Below, one piece after another: positions 9,960 through 17,808 of a stretch of DNA of 64,000 nt. Source of the stretch: Mycobacterium sp. Root265. GTDB lineage: Bacteria; Actinomycetota; Actinomycetes; Mycobacteriales; Mycobacteriaceae. Both the position numbers and the translations under genes were made by a program. The stretch lies in assembly GCF_001428895.1 (NCBI RefSeq), contig NZ_LMJA01000013.1:1-64000 (forward strand). The letters are read 5' to 3'. The notes below the pieces were generated by a model. The model was not told the origin of the DNA. It searched no databases and saw only the letters and a list, made by a program, of their open reading frames with translations. Numbering within the stretch: position 1 is the stretch's first letter; each line of letters opens with the position of its first letter.

Positions 9960-11093
9960 ATGAAGACCAAAGGCGCTCTCATCAGGGAGTTCAACCAGCC
10001 CTGGGCGATCGAGGAGATCGAGATCGGTGACCCCCGCAAGGACGAGGTCAAGATCCAGATGGAAGCCTCGGGCATGTGCCACTCGGATCACCACCTGGTG
10101 ACCGGTGGCATCCCGATGGCCGGCTTCCCGGTGCTCGGCGGTCACGAGGGCGCGGGCGTCGTCACCGAGGTCGGCCCCGGCGTCGAGCACATCGCCCCGG
10201 GCGATCACGTGGTGCTGTCGTTCATCCCGTCCTGTGGTGAATGTCCGTCGTGTCAGGCCGGCATGCGCAACCTGTGCGATCTCGGTGCCGGACTCCTCGG
10301 TGGCGCGTCGGTCTCCGACGGTTCCTTCCGGGTGCAGACCGTCGCCGACGGCGCGGATGTCTACCCGATGACCCTGCTGGGCACCTTCAGCCCGTACATG
10401 GTGGTGCACAAGAGCTCGGTCGTGAAGATCGATCCGTCCATCCCGTTCGAGGTCGCCTGCCTGGTGGGTTGCGGTGTCACGACCGGCTACGGCTCGGCGG
10501 TCCGCAATGCCGACATCCGCCCCGGTGAGGATGTCGCCATCGTCGGCGTCGGCGGTGTGGGCATGTCCGCGCTGCAGGGCGCGGTCATCGCCGGTGCACG
10601 GCACGTCTTCGCGATCGACCCGGTGGAGTGGAAGCGCGATCAGGCGCTGAAATTCGGTGCTACCCACGTCTACCCGGACATCTTTGCCGCAATGGGCGGG
10701 ATCGCCGAGACCACCCACGGCGGGATGGCCAAGAAGGTCGTCGTCACCGTCGGCGAGCTGCACGGCGAAGATATCGACAACTACCTGGCCATCACCTCCA
10801 AGGGCGGCACCTGCGTGCTGACCGCCATGGGCGGGCTGATGGACAACCAGGTGACGCTGAACCTGGCCATGCTGACCCTGCTGCAGAAGAACCTGCAGGG
10901 CACCATCTTCGGCGGCGGTAATCCGCATCACGACATCCCGCTGCTGCTGTCGATGTACAAGGCCGGCCGCCTCAACCTCGACGACATGGTCACCCGCCAG
11001 TACAAGCTCGAACAGATCAATGACGGCTACAAGGACATGCTGGAGGGTCGCAACATCCGCGGCGTGATCCGCTACACCGACGCGGATCGGTAG
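9960..11093 (+). CDS. adhB: zinc-dependent alcohol dehydrogenase AdhB
   Basis: A 377-residue class III-like medium-chain alcohol dehydrogenase. Catalytic zinc ligands lie in GMCHSDHH (about 36) and GGHEGAG (about 62), and the structural zinc site is CGECPSCQAGMRNLC. The NAD-binding GVGGVGM is near 200. I chose the ATG at 9960 because the known family starts with MKTKGAL; an ATG two codons earlier is possible. GGAAGG lies 9 nt upstream. It matches M. tuberculosis adhB (Rv0761c). A 90-bp gap before it holds the promoter-like stretch CTCTAGTCT, so it could have its own promoter. It probably oxidises the alcohol formed by the P450s, with AldA taking the aldehyde onwards. Confidence 0.93.
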   Translation: MKTKGALIREFNQPWAIEEIEIGDPRKDEVKIQMEASGMCHSDHHLVTGGIPMAGFPVLGGHEGAGVVTEVGPGVEHIAPGDHVVLSFIPSCGECPSCQAGMRNLCDLGAGLLGGASVSDGSFRVQTVADGADVYPMTLLGTFSPYMVVHKSSVVKIDPSIPFEVACLVGCGVTTGYGSAVRNADIRPGEDVAIVGVGGVGMSALQGAVIAGARHVFAIDPVEWKRDQALKFGATHVYPDIFAAMGGIAETTHGGMAKKVVVTVGELHGEDIDNYLAITSKGGTCVLTAMGGLMDNQVTLNLAMLTLLQKNLQGTIFGGGNPHHDIPLLLSMYKAGRLNLDDMVTRQYKLEQINDGYKDMLEGRNIRGVIRYTDADR

Positions 11094-11099
11094 AACGCG

Positions 11100-11531
11100 G
11101 TGACCGAGACGATGGAAATGTCTCCCGTTGTCGCAGCGTCACAAAACTCGTGGCGCTGCGTGCAGTCCGGTGACCGGGAGGGATGGCTGGCGCTGATGTC
11201 GGAGGACATCGTCGTCGAGGACCCGATCGGTGAGGCCGTCACCAACCCGGACGGCACCGGGGTGCGGGGTAAGGAAGCGCTGGCCGCGTTCTACGACGCG
11301 AACATCGGTCCCAACACCCTGACGATCACCTGCGAGGAGACGTTCCCGTCGAGCTCGCCGACCGAGATCGCCTACATCCTGGTGTTGCGCACCGAGTTTC
11401 CGAACGGCTTCACCGCCACCGTGCGCGGCGTGTTCACCTATCGGGTCGATGACGCCGGTCTGATCACGAACCTGCGCGGGTACTGGAACATGGATGCCAT
11501 GACGTTCGCCGAGGGAGAGAAAGCCGATTAG
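11100..11531 (+). CDS. ketosteroid isomerase-like (SnoaL/NTF2 fold) protein, Rv0760c type
   Basis: A 143-residue protein starting at GTG, 6 bp after adhB. Its sequence closely follows what I recall of M. tuberculosis Rv0760c, including NSWRCVQSGDREGWLALM, TCEETFPSSSP and the C-terminal RGYWNMD. That protein has a ketosteroid-isomerase fold and binds steroid-like ligands, though isomerase activity is not established. It is probably part of the sterol-linked operon. The stop overlaps the region just before the next SDR. Confidence 0.88.
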   Translation: MTETMEMSPVVAASQNSWRCVQSGDREGWLALMSEDIVVEDPIGEAVTNPDGTGVRGKEALAAFYDANIGPNTLTITCEETFPSSSPTEIAYILVLRTEFPNGFTATVRGVFTYRVDDAGLITNLRGYWNMDAMTFAEGEKAD

Positions 11532-11535
11532 TGGA

Positions 11536-12384
11536 TTGCTCGCCGGCCGCGCCGCGGTCGTGGTCGGCGGCACCCGCGGTATCGGACTCGCGGTCGCCGA
11601 ACTGCTCGCCGCCCAGGGCGCGCGGGTGGTTGTCAACGGTCGCGACCCGGACGCGGTGCACGAAGCCGCCCAGCGTGTTTCGGGTATCGGTCACGCCGGC
11701 TCCCCGGCCGATCCACAGGTCGCCGACGCACTGGTGGATGCCTGTGTCACCGAGTTCGGCAGCATCGACATCCTGATCAACTGTGCGGGCACCGCAGAAC
11801 CGTCCGGCTCCTCGATCCTGACGGTGAGCAGTGCCGATTTCCGCGAACTGCTCGACGCCCATCTGGTCACCGCGTTCGAGGTCGCCAGGGCGGCCGCCCC
11901 GCACATGGTGGCGCAGCGGTCCGGGACGATCGTCAACACCAGCTCGTTCGCGTTCCTCGGCGATTACGGCGGCACCGGTTACCCGGCGGGCAAGGGCGGC
12001 GTAAACGGCCTCACCCTGGCCATCGCGGCCGAACTCAAGGCCCACAATGTGCGAGCCAATGTGGTCTGCCCCGGCGCGAAGACCCGGCTGTCGACCGGTG
12101 CCGACTACGAACAGCACGTCACTGAGCTCAACCGCCGCGGGCTGCTCGACGACGTGAGCCTGCAGGGCGCCCTGGACGCCGGCCCGCCCGAGTACGTCGC
12201 CCCCACCTACGCCTATCTGGCCAGCGATCTGGCCATGGACGTCACCGGTCGGATCTTCATCGCCGCGGGCGGTTTCGTCGGTGAGTTCACCCGCCCCGCA
12301 CCGGGTTTCATCGGCTACCGGGACCACCACGACACCGCGCCGTACACCGTCGAAGAGGTGCACGGCCTGATCGGCAAGCGGTAG
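11536..12384 (+). CDS. short-chain dehydrogenase/reductase, TTG start
   Basis: A 282-residue SDR with GGTRGIG (11-17), NCAGT (about 87), Ser in VNTSSFAF and YPAGK as the YxxxK pair (about 149). The only usable start between an in-frame TGA at 11500 and the Rossmann strand is TTG at 11536, 5 bp after the previous stop, so translation probably couples to the isomerase-like gene. The C-terminal 30 residues are an extension with TRPAPGFIGYRDHHD. I do not recall a counterpart at this place in M. tuberculosis. Substrate unknown; a steroid or fatty alcohol is plausible from context. Confidence 0.82.
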   Translation: MLAGRAAVVVGGTRGIGLAVAELLAAQGARVVVNGRDPDAVHEAAQRVSGIGHAGSPADPQVADALVDACVTEFGSIDILINCAGTAEPSGSSILTVSSADFRELLDAHLVTAFEVARAAAPHMVAQRSGTIVNTSSFAFLGDYGGTGYPAGKGGVNGLTLAIAAELKAHNVRANVVCPGAKTRLSTGADYEQHVTELNRRGLLDDVSLQGALDAGPPEYVAPTYAYLASDLAMDVTGRIFIAAGGFVGEFTRPAPGFIGYRDHHDTAPYTVEEVHGLIGKR

Positions 12385-12390
12385 ACCAGC

Positions 12391-13347
12391 TCAGCTGGCC
12401 CGCAGCTCGCGCCTGGCCGCTTCACGGGCGAGCAGCCGATCGCGCTGCTCCTCGAACCGCACGACATTGACGGCCAGGCCCTCCAGGAACGTCGCCAGCT
12501 GCTCGCGGCGGGCCTCGCCCGTGGCGCTCAAGTCCGTCCGATCGAAGATCCGCCACTTGCGCAGCACCGGCATCACCACTTCGTCCATGTGCTGGCGCAG
12601 GTCATAGATACCGTGCTTGGCCATCATCACCCCGTTGCGCCGGAAGTCGGGCATGCCCTGCCCGGGCATCCGGAAGTTCTCCACCACCGAGGCGATCGCC
12701 TCCAGCGCCTGATCCGGCGAAAGATCAAGGGCCGCATCACAGATATTGCGGTAGAAGACCATGTGCAGGTTCTCGTCGGCGGCGATCCGGCCCAGTAGCC
12801 GGTCGGCGATGGGGTCGTCGCAGACCTTTCCGGTGTTGCGGTGGCTCACCCGGGTGGCCAGCTCCTGGAACGTCACATAGGAGACCGACATCAGGAAATC
12901 CGAATCGTGCTTGGCCAGTTCCTCTTTGGTGGCCGCGAACCCGTTGGTCACATGCTCCATCCGGGCCCGCTCCAGCGCACCCAGGTCGACGGCGCGGGTG
13001 ACGACGAGATAATCACGCAGGGCGATACCGTGCCGGTTCTCTTCGGCGGTCCAGCGATTCACCCAGGCGCCCCAGGGACCATCCTGGGAGAAGCTGCCCG
13101 ATGCCTGGCGGTGGTAGGACGGCAGGTTGTCCTCGGTGAGCAGGTTGGTGATCATCGCCGCGCGCGCCACCTCGCCCAGCGACGACTGCTCGGGATGCCA
13201 GTCCGCGCCGCCGGTGGCCGCGAAATTGCGGCCCTCCTGCCACGGCACATAGTCGTGCGGATACCAGTCCTTGGTGGTGTCCAGATGCCGGTTCAGGTTG
13301 TCCGCGGCAATCGGCTCGAGCTCGTGCAACAGCACGGCATCTGTCAT
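12391..13347 (-). CDS. acyl-ACP desaturase, DesA1-like
   Basis: A 318-residue diiron desaturase closely resembling mycobacterial DesA1: LLHELEP, NRHLD, HDYVPW and TEDNLPSYHR. Two EXXH iron motifs are visible, ENRH in TAEENRHGIALRDYL and ENLH in ADENLHMVFYR. The chosen ATG at 13347 (MTDAVLLHELEP) fits the family; ATGs at 13359 and 13371 are also in frame. It would insert a double bond into an acyl chain bound to acyl carrier protein, possibly feeding mycolic or membrane lipid synthesis. It is convergent with the SDR (6-bp gap) and divergent from the HIT gene. Confidence 0.9.
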   Translation of the reverse strand: MTDAVLLHELEPIAADNLNRHLDTTKDWYPHDYVPWQEGRNFAATGGADWHPEQSSLGEVARAAMITNLLTEDNLPSYHRQASGSFSQDGPWGAWVNRWTAEENRHGIALRDYLVVTRAVDLGALERARMEHVTNGFAATKEELAKHDSDFLMSVSYVTFQELATRVSHRNTGKVCDDPIADRLLGRIAADENLHMVFYRNICDAALDLSPDQALEAIASVVENFRMPGQGMPDFRRNGVMMAKHGIYDLRQHMDEVVMPVLRKWRIFDRTDLSATGEARREQLATFLEGLAVNVVRFEEQRDRLLAREAARRELRAS

Positions 13348-13514
13348 CGGCTTCTGCATGAGCCAGAACATCCCGTCGGTATCGTCCAGGTCGCCCGTGA
13401 GGGCTACGGATTCCCGAGTTGTGGCTCCGGCACGTCGGTTTCTGCGGAGTGCGCCTAGGTGGCGGTCAAGATCAGCATAAATGGCGCGGCCGTGAATTGG
13501 CTGAGCGACCCGCC

Positions 13515-13520
13515 TATGCT
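13515..13520 (+). promoter_or_regulatory. -10 box of the HIT gene (leaderless)
   Basis: TATGCT fits TANNNT and ends 7 nt before the ATG at 13528, so the transcript probably starts at or within a base of the start codon. No ribosome site precedes that ATG, which agrees. Confidence 0.5.
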
Positions 13521-13527
13521 CGACCAC

Positions 13528-13932
13528 ATGGCGACCGTATTCACCATGATCATCAACGGCGATATCCCGGGGCGATTCGTCTACGAGGACGACGAAATCG
13601 TCGCGTTCCTGACCATCGAACCGATGACGCAGGGCCACACGCTGGTGGTACCGCGCGAAGAGGTGGACAACTGGCAGGACCTCGACCCCGCCCTGTTCGG
13701 CCGGGTGATGGCCGTATCGCAGCGCATCGGCAAGGCGGTGTGCAAGGCGTTCGACACCGAACGGTCCGGTGTGATCATCGCCGGCCTGGAGGTCCCGCAC
13801 CTGCACGTGCACGTGTTCCCGGCGCGCAACCTCAGCGATTTCGGTTTTGCTTCCGTCGATCGCAATCCGTCACCGGAGTCCCTGGACGAGGCGCAGGCCA
13901 AGATCAAGGCCGCGCTGGCTCAGCTGGGCTGA
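13528..13932 (+). CDS. HIT-family nucleotide-binding hydrolase
   Basis: A 134-residue histidine-triad protein; the signature HLHVHVF is near residues 91-97. It matches M. tuberculosis Rv0759c almost residue for residue as I recall it. HIT proteins cleave nucleoside phosphoramidates or dinucleoside polyphosphates. The ATG at 13528 begins the conserved [12 protein letters not shown]; the 23-residue upstream extension is not supported. Its 3' end overlaps the convergent phoR by 13 bp. Confidence 0.93.
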   Translation: MATVFTMIINGDIPGRFVYEDDEIVAFLTIEPMTQGHTLVVPREEVDNWQDLDPALFGRVMAVSQRIGKAVCKAFDTERSGVIIAGLEVPHLHVHVFPARNLSDFGFASVDRNPSPESLDEAQAKIKAALAQLG

Positions 13933-15410
13933 GCCGCGACGTCGACGATCCTGGGCAAGCTGACCCGGAACCGGCAGCCGTGCCCGGGTGCGGTGTCCAC
14001 CGATACCGCACCGCCGTGCGCCTCGACCAGCGAGTCGACGATCGACAGGCCCAGCCCGAATCCTCCACTGGAACGGGTCCGTGACGAGTCCGCGCGGTAG
14101 AAGCGCTCGAAAACCCGTTGAGCATCTTCGGCATTCATACCGGGACCCTCATCGCAGACTTCCAGCACCGCGTCGTCCTCGTCGGTACCCACCCGGACCG
14201 TGATCCCCGCCGACGGCGGAGTGTGCTGCACGGCATTGGACATCAGATTGCTGAACACCTGCCGCAGACGCGCCTCGTCGCCGAGCACCTCGGGGGTGCC
14301 CGGGCCGTCGAACACCTCCATCCGGATCTTGCGCTCCGGCGCGACCGTCTGCGCGTCGTGCACCGCATCGCTGGCCAGCGCCAGCAGATCGACCCGGCGC
14401 TGATCCAGCGGGCGCTGCTCGTCGAGGCGGGCCAGCAGCAGCAGGTCCTCCACGAGCAGGCCCATCCGGCCGGCCTCGCTCTCGATGCGGCCCATCAGCA
14501 TCTCGGTATCGCGGGCCGCACCCTGGCGGTACAGCTCGGCGTAGCCGCGGATGGTGGTCAGCGGGGTCCGCAGATCGTGGCTGGCGTCACCGACGAACCG
14601 CCGCATCCGCTCCTCAGATTGGCGCGCCATCTCCGCGGACTGCGCCGAGGACGCCATCGCGCGCTGGATCTGCGCCAGCATGCCGTTCAACGCCAGGGAC
14701 AGCCGGCCCACCTCGGTACGCGGATCACGTTGCGGCACACGACGATCCAACTCGCCGGCGGCGATCGCGGCGGCGGTCTGCTCCACCTCCGCCAGCGGGC
14801 GCAGGCTGCGGCGCACCACCGCGTAACCGACCACCCCGAGCACCAACAGCACGGCGGCTCCGATGGCGAACTGCGACCAGATCAGGGCGCGCATGGTGGA
14901 TTCGACCTCGGTGAGGTCGATCGCGACGGTGGTCAGTGTCCCGTTCGATCCACCGACCGTGACGGCCCGCCACTCGATCCCGGAGGCGTCATCGGAGCCG
15001 ACGGTCACCGGATTCGGGCCGACATCGTTGTTCGCCGGCAGTGCCGGATCGGTGGCGCCACTCTTGACGGCCAGCCGCACGCTGCCGTCGGCGTCGGTGC
15101 CGCGCACGTAGAAGGTCGACGGCGGATAGGCCGGGCTGGGGTCGGGGGCGATGGTGAGCGCGTTCATCGGCGCCCGCGCCCAGCCGCCGGATGCCTCCAG
15201 CAGGGTCTGGTCGATCCGCTGGATCTCGGTGTGCCGCATCAAAGAGGTGACCGCCACCCCCGACGCGAGCAGGCCCAGGCCGACCAGGACCAGAGTGACC
15301 GCGACCAGACCGACCCGCAGCGGAACTCCGCCTGCGAGTTTTCCCTCGTCGCTTCGCTCGCTCGGACGCGTTTCCTCGTCGCTCCGCTCGTGCGCGTGCC
15401 CCTTGGTCAT
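13920..15410 (-). CDS. phoR: sensor histidine kinase PhoR
   Basis: A 496-residue membrane sensor kinase. The N-terminal tail is cytoplasmic (1-30), with TM1 at about 31-57, an extracytoplasmic sensor (58-175), TM2 (about 177-200) and HAMP (200-255). The phospho-acceptor His278 is in [12 protein letters not shown], and the ATPase domain has NAVQHTP, DEGPGM and FGLGLSI. It matches M. tuberculosis PhoR (Rv0758), which with PhoP controls lipids, acid response and virulence factors there. The N-terminal tail carries two copies of ERSDE encoded by a duplicated GC-rich element. It starts 10 bp after phoP with GGGGG before the ATG, so the two are cotranscribed. Confidence 0.96.
   Translation of the reverse strand: MTKGHAHERSDEETRPSERSDEGKLAGGVPLRVGLVAVTLVLVGLGLLASGVAVTSLMRHTEIQRIDQTLLEASGGWARAPMNALTIAPDPSPAYPPSTFYVRGTDADGSVRLAVKSGATDPALPANNDVGPNPVTVGSDDASGIEWRAVTVGGSNGTLTTVAIDLTEVESTMRALIWSQFAIGAAVLLVLGVVGYAVVRRSLRPLAEVEQTAAAIAAGELDRRVPQRDPRTEVGRLSLALNGMLAQIQRAMASSAQSAEMARQSEERMRRFVGDASHDLRTPLTTIRGYAELYRQGAARDTEMLMGRIESEAGRMGLLVEDLLLLARLDEQRPLDQRRVDLLALASDAVHDAQTVAPERKIRMEVFDGPGTPEVLGDEARLRQVFSNLMSNAVQHTPPSAGITVRVGTDEDDAVLEVCDEGPGMNAEDAQRVFERFYRADSSRTRSSGGFGLGLSIVDSLVEAHGGAVSVDTAPGHGCRFRVSLPRIVDVAAQPS
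15341..15390. repeat. duplicated 20-bp element inside the phoR 5' end
   Basis: Two 20-bp direct repeats, 15341-15360 and 15371-15390, share CCTCGTCGCT(T/C)CGCTCG and differ at two positions. Read on the minus strand they encode the ERSDE motifs at PhoR residues 8-12 and 18-22. This looks like a small dispersed mycobacterial repeat that entered or expanded in the cytoplasmic tail without breaking the frame. Confidence 0.7.
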
Positions 15411-15419
15411 CCCCCGCGA

Positions 15420-16148
15420 CTAGCGCGGTTCGCGCAGGACGTAGCCCACGCCTCGCAGCGTGTGCAGCAATCGTTTGTCGCCGGTGTCGATCTTGCGGCG
15501 CAGATAGGAGACGTAGGACTCCACGACGTTGACGTCACCGCCGAAGTCGTAGCGCCACACGTGGTCGAGGATCTTCGGTTTGCTGAGCACGGTGCCCGCG
15601 TTGATGACGAAATAGCGCAACAGGGTGAACTCGGTGGGCGACAGCGACACCGGCTCGCCGGCCTTCCACACCTCGTGGGTCTCCTCGTCGAGTTCGATGT
15701 CGGCGAAGGACAGCCGGGCGTTGCGGGGCTCCTCGACGCCGCGGCCGACGCGCCGCAGGATGACGCGCAACCGCGCCACCACCTCTTCCAGGCTGAACGG
15801 CTTGGTGACGTAGTCGTCGCCGCCGAGGGTCAGGCCGGTGATCTTGTCCTGCAGGTTGTCGCGGGCGGTGAGGAACAACGCGGGGGCGTCGATACCGTCG
15901 GCGCGCATCCGGCGCAGCACGCCGAAGCCGTCCATGCCGGGCATCATCACGTCCAGGATCACCGCGTCAGGGCGGACTTCACGGGCCTTGTCCAGCGCAT
16001 CGGTGCCGCTGGAGGCGGTGTGCACCTCGAAACCCTGGAATTTCAGGCTCACCGAGAGCAGCTCGACGATATTGGTCTCGTCGTCGACGACGAGCACCCG
16101 CGCCTCGGGGATGCTGTCCGCTGATTCCGAAATCGCCGCCATTGCCAT
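15420..16148 (-). CDS. phoP: DNA-binding response regulator PhoP
   Basis: A 242-residue OmpR-type regulator almost identical to M. tuberculosis PhoP (Rv0757) over its length. The receiver domain has acidic DD at 22-23, the phospho-acceptor Asp66 in LDVMMPG and Lys in TKPFS. The winged-helix DNA-binding domain ends VSYLRRKIDTGDKRLLHTLRGVGYVLREPR-like, as in the family. I chose the ATG at 16148 because GGGAGGA lies about 11 nt upstream; an ATG at 16172 is in frame but has no ribosome site. A direct repeat like a PhoP box lies 44-61 bp upstream, which suggests autoregulation. Confidence 0.96.
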   Translation of the reverse strand: MAMAAISESADSIPEARVLVVDDETNIVELLSVSLKFQGFEVHTASSGTDALDKAREVRPDAVILDVMMPGMDGFGVLRRMRADGIDAPALFLTARDNLQDKITGLTLGGDDYVTKPFSLEEVVARLRVILRRVGRGVEEPRNARLSFADIELDEETHEVWKAGEPVSLSPTEFTLLRYFVINAGTVLSKPKILDHVWRYDFGGDVNVVESYVSYLRRKIDTGDKRLLHTLRGVGYVLREPR

Positions 16149-16191
16149 CCCTATACAGTCCTCCCTTTGCATGAAGCGAAGCTGCGTAGTA

Positions 16192-16209
16192 GTTGTGAAC
16201 TTGCTGAGA
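16192..16209 (-). promoter_or_regulatory. PhoP-box-like direct repeat
   Basis: On the minus strand the site reads TCTCAGC-AAGT-TCACAAC: two heptamers separated by 4 nt. Each matches the known PhoP half-site TCACAGC at 6 of 7 positions. It lies between divergent phoP and the decapeptide-repeat gene, so PhoP could control itself and that gene. Confidence 0.65.
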
Positions 16210-16228
16210 ATGCGGTTCCGCGTCGCCC

Positions 16229-16234
16229 TAGACT
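16229..16234 (+). promoter_or_regulatory. -10 box of the repeat-protein gene (leaderless)
   Basis: TAGACT fits TANNNT and ends 6 nt before the ATG at 16241, the standard leaderless spacing. The PhoP-box-like repeat lies 20-37 bp upstream, over the -35 zone. Confidence 0.6.
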
Positions 16235-16240
16235 GACGGC

Positions 16241-17272
16241 ATGAACCTGGCCAATTCGATCGTGCAGGTTGCTACGGCCCCGGTGCGGGTCGGGCTCGCC
16301 GTCGCCGATCTGGGTCTCAACATCGCAGGTGGCACCCTCAAGGTGGTCCAGCGGTCGCTTTCGGAGACCAACCCGTCCGGCGGCACCTCCTCCTTTGCCG
16401 CAATGCTGGGCATCGACGACGCCGTCGACCGGGCGAACCGGCTGGCCCGGCTGATGGACGACGATGCCCCGCTGGGCCGCGCACTGGCCCCGGAAGGCCC
16501 ACTCAACCAGCTGCTCCGCCCGGGCGGCCTCGTCGATCAGCTCACCGCTCCCGGCGGACTGCTGGACCGGCTCAATGCCCAGAGTGGACCGGTCGCGCGG
16601 GCACTGGCCCCGGACGGCCTGATCGATCAGGTGACCGCCGAGGGCGGGCTGGTGGACCGGCTGACCGTCGAAGGCGGCGTCGTCTCGCGGGTGATCGCGC
16701 CGGGCGGGCTGGCCGACCGGCTGCTGTCCGACGAGGGCCTGGTGGAGCGGGCGCTGCGCGAGGACGGTGTCGCCGAACAGCTGCTCTCCGAAAACGGGCC
16801 GGTGGGTCGCGCCCTGGCCAAGGGGGGACTCGTCGACCAGATCACCGCCGAGGGCGGCCTGATCGATCGCCTCACCACCGACAGCGGCGCGCTCTCCCGG
16901 GTGATCGCGCCCGGCGGACTGGCCGACCAACTGCTCGCCGACGACGGCCTGATCGAGCGGATCCTGCGCGAGAACGGCGTCGCCGACACCCTCCTGTCCG
17001 AGGGCGGCCTGCTGGACACCCTGACCGATCCGGACGGCCCGCTGCTCAAGCTGGCCGACGTGGCCGACACCCTGAACCGGTTGGCACCCGGCCTGGAGGC
17101 GCTGGCGCCGACCATCGACGCGCTGCACGAGGCCGTCATCACGCTCAGCCAGGTGGTCAACCCGCTGAGCAATATCGCCGGGCGCATCCCGCTGCCGCGT
17201 CAGCGCAGCCGGCGCAGCAACAGCGGACCGCGCGCCGTGGTCTCCGAACGGATCATCGACGAGGAACGCTAA
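16241..17272 (+). CDS. decapeptide-repeat protein of unknown function
   Basis: A 343-residue protein of unknown function. Residues 1-40 form an amphipathic hydrophobic N-terminus without a clear signal peptide. From about 76 to 270 the chain is made of consecutive 10-residue units of the type G-L-V-D-R-L-T-A-E-G, with Gly in phase every ten residues. Residues 116-185 and 186-255 are an exact 70-residue superrepeat (seven units each). A helical segment (270-310) and a basic tail (310-343) follow. It lies where Rv0756c lies in M. tuberculosis, next to phoP, and has a leaderless promoter beside a PhoP-box-like site. A repeat solenoid or envelope/nucleoid-associated scaffold is possible; neither is shown. 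Confidence 0.85.
   Translation: MNLANSIVQVATAPVRVGLAVADLGLNIAGGTLKVVQRSLSETNPSGGTSSFAAMLGIDDAVDRANRLARLMDDDAPLGRALAPEGPLNQLLRPGGLVDQLTAPGGLLDRLNAQSGPVARALAPDGLIDQVTAEGGLVDRLTVEGGVVSRVIAPGGLADRLLSDEGLVERALREDGVAEQLLSENGPVGRALAKGGLVDQITAEGGLIDRLTTDSGALSRVIAPGGLADQLLADDGLIERILRENGVADTLLSEGGLLDTLTDPDGPLLKLADVADTLNRLAPGLEALAPTIDALHEAVITLSQVVNPLSNIAGRIPLPRQRSRRSNSGPRAVVSERIIDEER
16586..17005 (+). repeat. 210-bp in-frame tandem duplication (70-residue superrepeat)
   Basis: 16586-16795 and 16796-17005 encode matching 70-residue blocks that both begin GPV(A/G)RALA and contain SRVIAPGGLAD. The period is exactly seven 10-residue units. Amino acids are better conserved than some codons, so the duplication is probably old and kept by selection. 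Confidence 0.8.
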
Positions 17273-17291
17273 GCTGTAGCGCGTTCCACCC

Positions 17292-17366
17292 GCCTCCGTA
17301 GCTCAGTGGTAGAGCTTCCGCCTTGTAAGCGGACGGCCGTCGGTTCAATCCCGACCGGGGGCTCCA
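17292..17366 (+). tRNA. tRNA-Thr (anticodon TGT)
   Basis: A full cloverleaf can be drawn. The acceptor GCCTCCG pairs with CGGGGGC (one G-T pair), the D stem is GCTC/GAGC, and the anticodon arm TCCGC-CTTGTAA-GCGGA gives anticodon TGT. The T arm is GTCGG-TTCAATC-CCGAC, the discriminator is T, and CCA is encoded (17364-17366). Confidence 0.95.
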
Positions 17367-17391
17367 CACGGTACTTGTCGGTGGTTGTCCG

Positions 17392-17397
17392 TAATTT
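17392..17397 (+). promoter_or_regulatory. -10 box of the HNH gene (leaderless)
   Basis: TAATTT ends 6 nt before the ATG at 17404, matching the leaderless pattern. The short gap after the tRNA makes readthrough from the tRNA promoter possible too. Confidence 0.45.
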
Positions 17398-17403
17398 CTG
17401 ATC

Positions 17404-17808
17404 ATGAGAATCTGCCTCGGCTGCGGCGCAACGCTTTCCAGGCGCAGCCAGAAAATCTATTGCAATAACGCGTGCCAGGCGGTTGCCCGGCGCAATGCCA
17501 GTGTCAAGCTCTGGCTCGAGACCGGCGCAGCATGGGTTGGCAGCAGTCGAGGCCACTACGTGCGTACCTACCTCGCCGAGGCCCAATCAGGCTGTTGTGC
17601 CATATGCGGCGCATCGAGCACCTGGCAGGGACTGCCGCTCACTTTGGTCGTAGACCATATCGATGGCAATCCCACCAATAACTGGCGCGACAACCTGCGG
17701 CTGGTCTGCCCGAACTGCGACTCGCAACTGCCGACCTACAAGAGCCGCAACCGCGGCAGCGGACGGGCCTTCCGCAGGCAGCGCTATGCCGACGGCAAGT
17801 CCTACTAG
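17404..17808 (+). CDS. HNH endonuclease-family protein
   Basis: A 134-residue protein. The N-terminal zinc-finger-like part has CLGCG and YCNNAC, and a second part has CCAICG. The HNH core VVDHIDGNPTNNWRDNLRLVCPNC supplies His, Asn and a CxxC pair near 82-105. The C-terminus is basic. HNH proteins of this size nick or cut DNA and are common in mycobacteriophages and as lone chromosomal genes. It begins 38 bp after the tRNA-Thr 3' end, a typical integration spot, but no integrase or att repeat is visible. Codons are less GC-biased than in neighbours, which hints at later arrival. It overlaps convergent phnF by 4 bp. Confidence 0.85.
   Translation: MRICLGCGATLSRRSQKIYCNNACQAVARRNASVKLWLETGAAWVGSSRGHYVRTYLAEAQSGCCAICGASSTWQGLPLTLVVDHIDGNPTNNWRDNLRLVCPNCDSQLPTYKSRNRGSGRAFRRQRYADGKSY

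Noticed and set aside
14118-16124. 668-codon plus-strand open frame opposite phoR and phoP
   Set aside because: It is rich in Arg, His, Gly and Gln, with no domain, and lies wholly antisense to two clear genes. Such frames are normal in high-GC DNA.
16586-17005. Possible CRISPR-like or non-coding repeat
   Set aside because: The repeats are in frame, without constant spacers, and encode a regular 10-residue pattern, so this is a coding repeat.
17340-17403. Attachment site after tRNA-Thr
   Set aside because: No second copy of the tRNA 3' end and no integrase are visible in the window.
17269-17586. Minus-strand 105-codon frame over the tRNA-Thr
   Set aside because: It reads through the tRNA gene antisense, and the HNH gene opposite has clear motifs.
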